Shown here: positions 56,448-64,000 of the stretch, in pieces | Layout of the letters: each line of letters starts with the position of its first letter | How positions within the stretch are numbered: the stretch's first letter is position 1 | Source of the DNA: Clostridiaceae bacterium | GTDB lineage: Bacteria; Bacillota; Clostridia; Lachnospirales; Lachnospiraceae | Direction of reading: 5' to 3' | Assembly: GCA_910575795.1 (NCBI GenBank) | Contig: CAJTGE010000015.1 | Span: 62,001-126,000, forward strand | Length of the DNA stretch: 64,000 nucleotides | Notes under the pieces: model-generated | Databases searched by the model: none | The model's input: the letters and a program-made list of their open reading frames with translations, nothing else | What the model was told of the DNA's origin: nothing | Program-made: the position numbers and the translations under genes

Positions 56448-57620
56448 ATGCAGACCGTAACCATCACCGAACAGGAGGCCGGACAGCGCCTCGATCATTT
56501 TCTGGGAAAATATTTAAGCCGGGCCGGCAAGGGCTTTGTCTATAAAATGATGCGCAAAAAGAACATCACCCTCAACGGGAAAAAATGCGGCGGGGATGAG
56601 CGCCTTAAGCCGGGCGACGAGATCCGTCTCTTCCTGTCTGACGAGACGATCCGCGCCTTTTCTGAGATAACGGTGCAGGAGGTGAAAAAGACGCCTCTTG
56701 CGATCGTCTACGAGGATGCGCACATCCTTCTGATTAATAAGCCGGCCGGGATGCTGTCCCAGAAAGCGCGCCCCGAAGACGAATCGCTGGTGGAATATAT
56801 CATCCGCTACCTGCTGGACTCCGGAAATCTTACAGAGGAGTCCTTAAAGCGCGTAAAGCCCTCTGTCTGCAACCGTTTAGACCGCAATACGAGCGGCCTT
56901 GTGATTGCCGGGAAATCCCTGCAGGGGCTTCAGATCATGTCAGACCTGATCAAAAGCCGCGCGATTGGGAAATTTTATCTGTGTATTGTAAAAGGCGCGC
57001 TTAAGCAGCCCGTCCGGCTGTGCGGATGGCTTTTAAAGGATGAGAGGAACAATCAGGTCAGGGTGTTTGCAGAAGGGGCGCCCCGCCCGCAGGAGGCTGT
57101 GCCTATCCGCACCGCGTACCGGCCGCTTAAAAGCGACGGGCGCTATACGCTTCTGGAGGTGGAGCTTGTCACCGGCCGCCCGCACCAGATCCGGGCGCAT
57201 CTGGCTTCCATCGGCCATCCGATCGCCGGCGATCCCAAATACGGCGATTCTGCGGTCAACCGCGAGGTGAAGAAAAAATACCGCACAGACTCCCAGCTTC
57301 TCCACGCCTGGCGTCTCGTGATGCCGGACGGGCTTGCCGCGCCGCTTTCGCATCTTTCCGGCAGGGAATTTACGGCGGATATGCCGGAGAGTATGCGGCG
57401 CATGGCGGCGGGGATGCATTGTGATAAAGGCGGGCGGTTTCATATGGCAAGAAAGACAGGCGTCGAAATTCAGGATTTTGAAAAGCTGTCATGCTCTGGA
57501 ACATGCTCCGCAAATGGTTCTCACGCCGGCCCTGGAGGCAGAGGGAATAGCGCCGGATCAGGGAGTGAAAGTAACGGTTCAAGGCCATCTGAACGGTTAC
57601 GGATGAAAACAGAAAAATGA
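56448..57620 (+). CDS. 23S rRNA pseudouridine synthase, RluC/RluD family
   Basis: A 390-residue enzyme: an S4 domain ([18 protein letters not shown]) and a catalytic domain with the Asp in [17 protein letters not shown], then [22 protein letters not shown] 56448 follows GGAGAGG, and an upstream TTG frame is unsupported. After the catalytic domain, the last ~45 residues (from about [11 protein letters not shown]) are Gly/Ser-rich and unlike the family. The end overlaps an intergenic-type palindrome at 57571, so the C-terminus seems to have grown into repeat DNA. Confidence 0.92.
   Translation: MQTVTITEQEAGQRLDHFLGKYLSRAGKGFVYKMMRKKNITLNGKKCGGDERLKPGDEIRLFLSDETIRAFSEITVQEVKKTPLAIVYEDAHILLINKPAGMLSQKARPEDESLVEYIIRYLLDSGNLTEESLKRVKPSVCNRLDRNTSGLVIAGKSLQGLQIMSDLIKSRAIGKFYLCIVKGALKQPVRLCGWLLKDERNNQVRVFAEGAPRPQEAVPIRTAYRPLKSDGRYTLLEVELVTGRPHQIRAHLASIGHPIAGDPKYGDSAVNREVKKKYRTDSQLLHAWRLVMPDGLAAPLSHLSGREFTADMPESMRRMAAGMHCDKGGRFHMARKTGVEIQDFEKLSCSGTCSANGSHAGPGGRGNSAGSGSESNGSRPSERLRMKTEK
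57571..57600. repeat. Small palindromic repeat (TAAC-GTTCAG family) inside a gene 3' end
   Basis: GTAACGGTTCA, 8 bases, TGAACGGTTAC. The arms pair with a mismatch. It is translated as part of the unusual C-terminal tail of the RluC/D-like protein. Confidence 0.5.
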
Positions 57621-57631
57621 GGTATAGTGAA

Positions 57632-58873
57632 ATGAGCGATGTAACAGAACGTTTTTTGCGCTATGTATCCTTTGACACACAGTCAGAGGAAAGCAGTATG
57701 AGTACGCCGAGCACGGACAGGCAGCTCGATCTGGCAAGGGCGCTTTTGCGGGAGCTGCGGGATATGGGGGCGTCAAATGCCCGCATGGATGAATACGGCT
57801 ATGTCTACGCCGCGATCCCCGCGAACCGCCCTGAGCTTGAAAAAGCGCCGGCCCTGGGCTTTATAGCCCACATGGACACAGCGCCCGCCATGTCGGGCAG
57901 GCATGTGAAGCCGCGCATCGTAGAAGCGTATGACGGCGGGGACATTGTCCTCAACAGGGAGCTGGGCATCACGATGCGGCGGGCTGATTTCCCCTGTCTC
58001 GGGGAATGCGTGGGCCAGGATCTGATCGTGACAGACGGAACCACCCTTTTGGGGGCGGACGACAAGGCGGGGATTGCGGAGATCATGGCCATGGCGGCCC
58101 GTCTGCTCTCGAATCCCGGGATCCCGCGCGGGCCGGTCTGCATCGCCTTCACCCCGGATGAGGAGATCGGAAGGGGCGCGGATCACTTTGACGTCACGGG
58201 CTTTGGCGCGGCGGCGGCCTATACGGTGGACGGCGGCCCGATTGGCGAACTGGAATATGAAAATTTCAACGCCGCTTCAGGCGCCGTGTCCATAAAAGGC
58301 GTCTCTATCCACCCGGGAGATGCAAAAGGGCGGATGAGAAACGCCATTTTGCTGGGAATGGAATTCCAGAGCCTGCTCCCGGCCGCGGAAGCGCCCATGT
58401 ATACAGAAGGATATGAGGGTTTCTTTCACCTTGATCATTTCACAGGGGACGTGGAAAACGCCAGGATGGAGTATATCATCCGGGATCATGACCGGGAGCG
58501 GTTCGAGGGCCGCAAGCGCCTCTTTCAGGCCGCCGCATCGTATCTGAACACGAAATACGGCGGGGGGACGTTAGAGGCGTCGGTAAAGGATTCCTATTAT
58601 AATATGAAGGAACAGATAAAGCCCCACATGTATCTGATTGAGATGGCCAGCGAGGCCATGAAAGATGCGGGGATCGAGCCGCGGGTCGTGCCGATCCGTG
58701 GCGGCACTGACGGGGCCAGGCTTTCTTATATGGGCCTCCCATGCCCCAATCTCTCCACCGGAGGCTATCATTACCACGGGAAATTTGAATACATCCCGGC
58801 GCAGTCCATGGAGAAGATGACCGATGTGCTTGTGGGGATTGTAAAACGGGCGGCGGCCGTTCAGGCTGTCTGA
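57632..58873 (+). CDS. pepT: Peptidase T (tripeptide aminopeptidase, M20 family)
   Basis: A 413-residue zinc exopeptidase for tripeptides and the closer of the two paralogues to classical PepT. It carries [15 protein letters not shown]80/D82 in [52 protein letters not shown] and [23 protein letters not shown] 57632 matches the family start and follows GAGG. An ATG at 57617 overlaps the preceding stop. The fragment at 28378 derives from a gene of this type. Confidence 0.95.
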   Translation: MSDVTERFLRYVSFDTQSEESSMSTPSTDRQLDLARALLRELRDMGASNARMDEYGYVYAAIPANRPELEKAPALGFIAHMDTAPAMSGRHVKPRIVEAYDGGDIVLNRELGITMRRADFPCLGECVGQDLIVTDGTTLLGADDKAGIAEIMAMAARLLSNPGIPRGPVCIAFTPDEEIGRGADHFDVTGFGAAAAYTVDGGPIGELEYENFNAASGAVSIKGVSIHPGDAKGRMRNAILLGMEFQSLLPAAEAPMYTEGYEGFFHLDHFTGDVENARMEYIIRDHDRERFEGRKRLFQAAASYLNTKYGGGTLEASVKDSYYNMKEQIKPHMYLIEMASEAMKDAGIEPRVVPIRGGTDGARLSYMGLPCPNLSTGGYHYHGKFEYIPAQSMEKMTDVLVGIVKRAAAVQAV

Positions 58874-58875
58874 CC

Positions 58876-58930
58876 TATGTACTCCCGGAATCTCAAAAGA
58901 TCAGGTATGGCGGGGCTTCGGGAGTACATA
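58876..58930 (+). promoter_or_regulatory. Long-stem hairpin in front of the CapA-like gene
   Basis: TATGTACTCCCG (58876-58887) and CGGGAGTACATA (58919-58930) pair perfectly over 12 bp around a ~31-base loop. It lies between pepT and the GGAGG of the next gene. It could be a terminator without a T-run, an mRNA stabiliser or a protein site. Confidence 0.45.
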
Positions 58931-58952
58931 CATAAATTTGGAGGTAAAAAGT

Positions 58953-60113
58953 ATGAAAAAAGGCATCGCGATCGTGACATGCGCTGTGAGTATGTCTCTT
59001 TACTGCGGCGGGATCGCCTCTGCCGGACCGGCGGCAGAGATAGAAAGCAGGGAAGAGGAAGGCGGGGAGATGTCCGACGGGGCGCAGACAGGGGAAGCGG
59101 TTCCGGCAGAGGACGAGATCCTCATCCGCATGGTGGGGGATGATCTTATCCATCAGCCGATCTTCAGCCAGAGCCTCCTTGGAGACGGCGGCTACGATTT
59201 TGATCGGATTTTCGAGCCGATGAAGGAGGACTTTGCGTCAGCGGATGTGGCCATCCTCAATCAGGAGACGATTCTCATAAAGGATTACAGCCAAGTGAGC
59301 TCCTATCCCATGTTCGGGAGCCCCGACGCGCTGGGGCATGCCATCGCAAAGGCCGGCTTTGACGTGGTGGCCCATGCGACGAACCACACCATGGATAAAG
59401 GCGTGACAGGCATTCTCGATACCATCGGCTTCTGGGAGACGAATTATCCGGAGATGGTGTATCTCGGGATCCACAAGGACGCCGCTGATTCCGATATCCG
59501 CTATATGGACGTAAAGGGCGTCCGGCTTGGCTTTGTCAATTATACCTACGGCCTAAACGGCCTGGAGGGCCGCCGCCGCGGCAGGGAGTACCTGGTGGAT
59601 CTGCTGGGCGACGGCGGGATCGAGGGAACGCTTCATGAGGCGAAGGACAACAGTGATTTCCTGATTGCCATCCTGCACGCGGGAAATGAGTACGTCCACA
59701 CGCCCACCGCGTACCAGAGAAAGCAGATCCAGCGCTTCATCGACAACGGGGCGGACATTGTATTCTGCGCCCACCCGCATGTGCTGGAGCCGTACCAGAT
59801 GCTGACCACCCCTTCCGGACATACGGGGCTGGTGTATTACAGCCTGGGAAATTATGTGTCTGCGCAGAACGAGTTGGCCTGCGTCCTGGGCGGGATGGCC
59901 GAGGTGCGGCTGAAACGCGGAGAGGACGGGACTGTGGCTGTCTCGGATTACGACTTAATTCCACTGGTGACCCATCAGGAATTTAGAAATTTTACGACCT
60001 ATAAGCTGGCTGATTACCCGGCTGAGCTGGAGGCGCGCCATGAGCTGCGCGGCAAGGGCTTCAGCGCCGGGGCGATGTGGGAGCTGTTCGGGAGGGCGGC
60101 GCCGCGGTGGTAA
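58953..60113 (+). CDS. CapA family (PGA_cap) secreted metallophosphatase-like protein
   Basis: A 386-residue protein with an N-terminal signal peptide (MKKGIAIVTCAVSMSLYCGG) and a calcineurin-like CapA domain: MVGDDLIHQPIF near 65, VVAHATNHTMDKG near 133, LHAGNEYVHTPTAYQR, and FCAHPHVLEPYQ. The family acts in poly-gamma-glutamate anchoring or capsule synthesis in some bacteria and is of unknown role in many Clostridia. No other cap/pgs genes are nearby, so a capsule function is not supported here. ATG 58953 lies 10 bases after GGAGG. Confidence 0.9.
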   Translation: MKKGIAIVTCAVSMSLYCGGIASAGPAAEIESREEEGGEMSDGAQTGEAVPAEDEILIRMVGDDLIHQPIFSQSLLGDGGYDFDRIFEPMKEDFASADVAILNQETILIKDYSQVSSYPMFGSPDALGHAIAKAGFDVVAHATNHTMDKGVTGILDTIGFWETNYPEMVYLGIHKDAADSDIRYMDVKGVRLGFVNYTYGLNGLEGRRRGREYLVDLLGDGGIEGTLHEAKDNSDFLIAILHAGNEYVHTPTAYQRKQIQRFIDNGADIVFCAHPHVLEPYQMLTTPSGHTGLVYYSLGNYVSAQNELACVLGGMAEVRLKRGEDGTVAVSDYDLIPLVTHQEFRNFTTYKLADYPAELEARHELRGKGFSAGAMWELFGRAAPRW

Positions 60114-60186
60114 GATCGGAATGCATAGTGAGTCATCTCATGACGTCGGGGTCAAAAGGTCTTTTGACCCCTGATGCCTTCTGTGC

Positions 60187-60350
60187 TAGAGCGTGTTTGA
60201 AAAATCATTCCCGCCATCTGCACGCCCCACTTTGCGGCATATTTGTGCCAAATTCACTTAACGCAGCCCGCTGCGCCGCGTTCATTTGGCACAAATCTCC
60301 CACAAAGCGGAACGCACATCTGGCAGAAAGCAATTTTCAAACACGCTCTA
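60187..60350. mobile_element. MITE type A, copy 3
   Basis: The same 160-bp palindromic design as copies 1 and 2, with about 15 substitutions, flanked by TA at 60187-60188 and 60349-60350. Many differences are spread along both arms, so this copy is older or from a sister lineage. Its right end supplies the TAG stop of the leftward GGDEF gene. Confidence 0.9.
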
Positions 60351-61790
60351 GCGCACGCTGCGCCGATCCCCCTGATTCATGTAATACTGCCTCTTATCCT
60401 CATACATCCGTTTTTCCGCTGCTTTTACGATATCCGTAACCAGGGCCTTTTTTCCGCCGGACGCCGTTCCCACTGAGACATGGTATCCGGCTGTGGCCGC
60501 CTTCTCCTTTGCCTGGCTGGCTTTTTCTCCTGCCGTGCGTTCATCTGCTTCGGAAAAGGCCAGAAATTCATCGCCGCCGATACGGTAGACCGACCCGTCG
60601 CCAAAGGCTTCGACCATGGCGTCTGCCACGAACTGCAGCATTTTGTCCCCGGCATGATGGCCCTGGCTGTTGTTCAGCTCGTGAAGGCCGTTCGCATCGG
60701 CGTAAACACAGGAGAGGCATTCCGGCCGGTTGCCTGAATACAATTCCAGGGCCTGCTCATAGGCGTTCCTGTTTTTCAGATTCGTAAGCATATCCGTGCT
60801 CGCTATATTTTTGATGGCCCGCAGCTCCTTCTGCGTGCGGATGACATCCCACCAGGCGTGTATAAACAGCAAGGCAGCCTCATAAATCCCCAGGCACAGC
60901 AATATTTTCCTTATGTAGATCGCCTCGCTGAGGACAATGCGCTCCGGAACCGTCAGCATAACAAACCACTTGTTAATGCCAACGGGTTCATAGGCCGCAT
61001 ACAGGTACTCGCCGGTGCTTTCAGATAAGTAGGCGGATACCCCGCCGCTGCCTTCCGCAAAATCTTTGATGATCTGGTCTCTTTGAAAGCCTTTTTTGAT
61101 CTCGCGGCCATGGAACGACTCGGAAGTTCCCCGCGTGCTGTGCAGTGTATCCATGATAAACTGTTTATTTTTTATATCGATAATAAAAAGAGAGGCATTG
61201 CTATCCAGAGCATTTACTTCAATATAATTGGGTATGTCGTTAAGCTCTGTCACCCCAAACAGGATCCCCTGAGTTTCGCCGTCGATGACAATGGGGACAT
61301 TGGAAAATAAAACCGGATGCTCCGGATCCAGGTTATCCGGTTCGATATCTGTAATAAAGGCGCCTTTTTCAGCCAGCGCGTCAAAGGTAATCCCATTTAC
61401 GGGATCGGCCAGGGTTCCGTCCTGCTGGATAATCTGGTTGTCTGGCAAAATGATGCCCAGCCTGGAAATCATATCAATGTTTTCATGGGGCGCCAGGATA
61501 TTCATCAGATGCGCCGAATCCTCCAGGCCCTCCTGTGCAATGATATCCGCCAGTATCTCCAGATGATCCCGGAGGGAAGAAAACTGCCGGTACACGTTTT
61601 TGCCTGACTCCTCGGCTTCCTGCCTCAGTGTCCTCAGACAGCTCTCCACAGAGTGGGAGCGCAGTAATCCGAAGACGACAAAAAAGCCGATTGCGACAAG
61701 CAGCTTAAGGGCGGCGGATGCCAGGAGATTTTTTGTGCCCTGACGGGTAAGTTTTTCCATTATATTTTGTGATCTCATCTTAAAGCTCAT
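60348..61790 (-). CDS. Membrane-bound sensor diguanylate cyclase (GGDEF)
   Basis: A 480-residue protein. The first membrane helix is LLVAIGFFVVFGLL near 30-45, followed by an extracytoplasmic Cache-like sensor of ~230 residues, a second helix near 290-310 (KILLCLGIYEAALLFIHA) and a C-terminal GGDEF domain with an intact RIGGDEF. No RxxD inhibitory site lies five residues upstream. It probably makes c-di-GMP in response to an external signal. ATG at 61790 follows GAGGAAG. The stop codon TAG is made by the adjoining MITE end, so the native tail may have been slightly different. Confidence 0.9.
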   Translation of the reverse strand: MSFKMRSQNIMEKLTRQGTKNLLASAALKLLVAIGFFVVFGLLRSHSVESCLRTLRQEAEESGKNVYRQFSSLRDHLEILADIIAQEGLEDSAHLMNILAPHENIDMISRLGIILPDNQIIQQDGTLADPVNGITFDALAEKGAFITDIEPDNLDPEHPVLFSNVPIVIDGETQGILFGVTELNDIPNYIEVNALDSNASLFIIDIKNKQFIMDTLHSTRGTSESFHGREIKKGFQRDQIIKDFAEGSGGVSAYLSESTGEYLYAAYEPVGINKWFVMLTVPERIVLSEAIYIRKILLCLGIYEAALLFIHAWWDVIRTQKELRAIKNIASTDMLTNLKNRNAYEQALELYSGNRPECLSCVYADANGLHELNNSQGHHAGDKMLQFVADAMVEAFGDGSVYRIGGDEFLAFSEADERTAGEKASQAKEKAATAGYHVSVGTASGGKKALVTDIVKAAEKRMYEDKRQYYMNQGDRRSVR

Positions 61791-61898
61791 CTTTTGCTTC
61801 CTCACTTTATAAATCCCCGCGCGGGGAAGAATTCCAATATGCTACTCTTAACAATAATCTCCAATCCTATCGTACCATATATTTTAAAGGCTTTCAAG

Positions 61899-61927
61899 TT
61901 GCAGCGGCAATTTGCATGTGTTATAAT
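61899..61927 (+). promoter_or_regulatory. Promoter of the GNAT gene
   Basis: TTGCAG, 17 bases, TATAAT. About 40 bases before the start at 61973, which has AGAGGAGG as ribosome site. Confidence 0.75.
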
Positions 61928-61972
61928 GCCAAAAGGTTATAACAGATCAGACCGTTATGAGAGGAGGCTGAA

Positions 61973-62746
61973 ATGACAGGGAGGATGAACCAGCCGGAAA
62001 AGGCGGCCCGGTTATTTGGCGGATGGCAGGAAACCATGATATGGTCCTGCCTCCAGGGCGTGATGGGGGCGATCTTTGCAAATTCTGAAAAAGAGCCGGA
62101 TTCCGCTATGGCGCTGTTGGGCGATTTTTGTTTTTTGGCGGGCCGGCCGGATAAATCATTGGCTTCACAGGCGCTTGAGCTGGCGGGGCGGAATTTTATG
62201 ATCGCAGTTCCCCAAAACAGGGGCTGGTCGGATGTGATTGAAGCGTGTTACGGGAAACGGGCCGTAAAAACGGTCCGGTACGCGGTAAAGAAAGAGCCGC
62301 AGGTATTTGACAGGAAGAGGCTGCAGGCAGCCGTGGACGGGCTGCCGGACGGATACAGCCTTAAAATGATGGATGAAGCGCTGTTTTGGCGCTGCCGGGA
62401 GATCAGATGGTGCAGGGACTGGGCCGCGCAGTATGAAGATTTTGCCGCATATCAGAAATACGGTCTGGGGGCGGTTATCTTAAAAGACGGGGAGCCTGTT
62501 TCCGGGGCGTCGTCATATTCTGGTTATATCAGGGGCATAGAGGTAGAGATTGACACAAGAGAGGATTACCGGAGACAGGGCCTGGCCCTCGTGTGCGGGG
62601 CAAAGCTGATTCTGGAATGCATAAAGCGGGGCTGGTATCCGAGCTGGGACGCGCAGAACCCGTGGTCGGCGGCCCTGGCGGAAAAGCTGGGCTACCATCT
62701 GGATCATGCGTATGAGGCATATGAGATCACAAAAGGCGCTGTCTGA
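61973..62746 (+). CDS. GNAT family acetyltransferase
   Basis: A 257-residue protein. The C-terminal half has the GNAT acetyl-CoA binding pattern (EVEIDTREDYRRQGLALVCGAKLILECIKRG) and the final YPSWDAQNPWSAALAEKLGY, typical of the PF12746 type. The N-terminal half is a variable substrate domain. The substrate is unknown. It is followed after 22 bases by a lipoprotein gene with its own good ribosome site. Confidence 0.85.
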   Translation: MTGRMNQPEKAARLFGGWQETMIWSCLQGVMGAIFANSEKEPDSAMALLGDFCFLAGRPDKSLASQALELAGRNFMIAVPQNRGWSDVIEACYGKRAVKTVRYAVKKEPQVFDRKRLQAAVDGLPDGYSLKMMDEALFWRCREIRWCRDWAAQYEDFAAYQKYGLGAVILKDGEPVSGASSYSGYIRGIEVEIDTREDYRRQGLALVCGAKLILECIKRGWYPSWDAQNPWSAALAEKLGYHLDHAYEAYEITKGAV

Positions 62747-62768
62747 AGCACTATAAGGAGGAATAATG

Positions 62769-64000
62769 ATGAGAAGACACAGGCGGTGTGGGGTAATAAA
62801 GAACAGATGGTTTGTTTTAGCGCTTTTTTTAGCAGGCATGATGACCGCGTGCAAAAAGGAGCTGCCCGCGCAGCTTCTGGAAGCGGGGGCGGCCGGTAGT
62901 TCGGCAAATGAGGAGGAAACACTGTCCTTAAAAGGGGCGGGCGGGGAGGAAGAGCCGGTCAGCGATCCGGAGGCTCTGCTGCCCGCGGACGAAGCGGCGG
63001 CGCAGCCGGGAAACGGGGGCGAAAAGGCGGCCCAGATAACAGGCGCTCCGGCAACCGGGGCGCGGGAGCCGGACGCGGCGCAGGATGAAAGAGCGGACAG
63101 CCTGAAAAAACGGTTTGGAGAAAGCTGCATTGCAGAGCAGACATTCGAGACAGAGCTCAGCGAGTATGACGGCCCGGTCTTTTTTGTCCCGCTCGCGCCC
63201 TCGGATGAGAATCCGGAGTTCACGGTCCGGCTGATGCAGGGGGAAGAGATCCTGGCCGAGATACCGCCCTTTGTCCCGGACAGCCTTTCCGGGCAGGCAT
63301 TTAAAAGCCTTGACGCCGTTTCCTTTTATGATGTAAATTATGACGGCAATACAGATGTGGTGTGGATTGCGACCTATGGAACGGCAGGCGCCGCGTCCGT
63401 TTACTACGGCTATGGCCGGGATACAGAGGATTCTGCCCCGTATTTCGTAGCCCAGGAGGCGCTGTCGGCTCAGATTTCGTCCCAGGTAACGCCTCTGACA
63501 GTCCCGGAGATCCGGAGATCCCTCTCAGGCGGAAAGAAAAACGGCCAGTTTGCCAGCTACCAGGAGGCATACAGGGCGGTGAGCCGGCTCTGCGATCTGG
63601 AGGACACAGAAGGGATGATGATGTATGATCTGATCGATTTTGACGGGGACGATATACCAGAGCTGGTCGCCGGAGTCAACGGTTTTTATACAAGCCTGTA
63701 CACCTACAGCGGCGGAACGGTTTATACTGTGATGGACGGCTGGCGGTACGGCGTGATGGGAAATGCGGGATATGAATACCAGCCGGGAAAAAACCGTCTG
63801 AGAAATTATAACAATGATTATGCGGGGGCCATTGTGTACGCCACATACATGGAAATGGACGATTCGCATACAATGAAGACCGTGGCAGAGATAAAAACCG
63901 TCAATTTCGACGACGCCAACCAGAACGGCATGCCGGATGAGGATGAGATGAATTCTATTGGCTGTTACGGGATAAGCTATATTAACGGCAGGGAAGCCGC
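62769..64000 (+). CDS. Putative lipoprotein with acidic calcium-binding-like repeats (3' partial)
   Basis: Open from ATG 62769 (AAGGAGG 7 bases upstream; ATG 62766 is also possible) to the window end, over 410 codons. The signal ends in MMTAC, a lipobox-like site, so it is probably anchored outside the membrane. Next comes a ~75-residue linker rich in Ala, Gly, Glu and Pro. The folded part contains D-x-N-x-D-like loops (VNYDGNTDVVWI, FDGDDIPELVAG, DDANQNGMPDEDE) resembling EF-hand or FG-GAP calcium loops. No enzyme motif was recognised. Confidence 0.7.
   Translation, partial: MRRHRRCGVIKNRWFVLALFLAGMMTACKKELPAQLLEAGAAGSSANEEETLSLKGAGGEEEPVSDPEALLPADEAAAQPGNGGEKAAQITGAPATGAREPDAAQDERADSLKKRFGESCIAEQTFETELSEYDGPVFFVPLAPSDENPEFTVRLMQGEEILAEIPPFVPDSLSGQAFKSLDAVSFYDVNYDGNTDVVWIATYGTAGAASVYYGYGRDTEDSAPYFVAQEALSAQISSQVTPLTVPEIRRSLSGGKKNGQFASYQEAYRAVSRLCDLEDTEGMMMYDLIDFDGDDIPELVAGVNGFYTSLYTYSGGTVYTVMDGWRYGVMGNAGYEYQPGKNRLRNYNNDYAGAIVYATYMEMDDSHTMKTVAEIKTVNFDDANQNGMPDEDEMNSIGCYGISYINGREA

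Noticed and set aside
60077-60439. 120-residue ORF after the CapA-like gene
   Set aside because: It lies mostly in MITE copy 3 and antisense to the GGDEF gene. It is open only because one MITE frame lacks stops.

Overview
The window looks like chromosomal DNA from a spore-forming, fairly GC-rich member of the Clostridia, most likely Lachnospiraceae. The evidence is strong AGGAGG-type ribosome binding sites, an alpha/beta small acid-soluble spore protein, YlbJ, the ylxM-ffh-rpsP-khpA-rimM-trmD and rplS-lepB-rbgA-rnhB-yraN gene orders, and c-di-GMP signalling proteins typical of that family. No tRNA, rRNA or CRISPR array was seen. Both edges cut genes: a galactoside ABC ATPase on the left and a lipoprotein on the right.

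Layout. 1-2.5 kb: mglA (partial) and mglC, ending in a strong terminator. 2.5-3.1 kb: gene-free DNA with a nested pair of palindromic elements. 3.1-5.4 kb: a tandem duplication of an Rpn-family nuclease gene. 5.5-13.9 kb: a complete arginine cluster, argG-H-C-J-B-D-F, behind a promoter with paired ARG-box-like sites and with a 35-bp repeat array between argB and argD. 14-16.2 kb: a small P-loop kinase, a MITE and an IS701-family element. 16.2-19.5 kb: an Rrf2 regulator divergent from cysK and metY. 19.5-31.5 kb: an accessory stretch of peptidases, transporters and LysR regulators, littered with gene remnants. 31.6 kb: an Uma2-family gene.

32.3-45.4 kb: the SRP/ribosome-maturation cluster, interrupted between trmD and rplS by a signalling cassette (REC-HD-GYP-GGDEF response regulator, Hpt protein, hybrid histidine kinase). 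45.5-49.8 kb: spore protein, rsmD-coaD, a coiled-coil protein, ylbJ and an M23 peptidase. 50-60.1 kb: RNA modification (rsmF-like, rsuA-like, rluC/D-like), HAD hydrolase, YgiQ radical SAM, SDR, a membrane protein, a second pepT and a CapA-like protein. 60.2-64 kb: a MITE, a membrane GGDEF protein, a GNAT protein and a lipoprotein.

The most unusual content is the population of small palindromic elements. Three intact ~162-bp MITEs (14518, 22768, 60187), three clearly decayed pieces (6974, 42455, 52284) and a relative at 2720 share ends or a core. Several sit exactly at gene ends and supply the stop codon. Other points worth checking are the IS701 transposase with a canonical A-AAA-AAG slip site joining two frames, the duplicated rpn genes with SD-sequestering leaders and a candidate intragenic start, and a run of genes that appear to have lost their middles by internal deletion.
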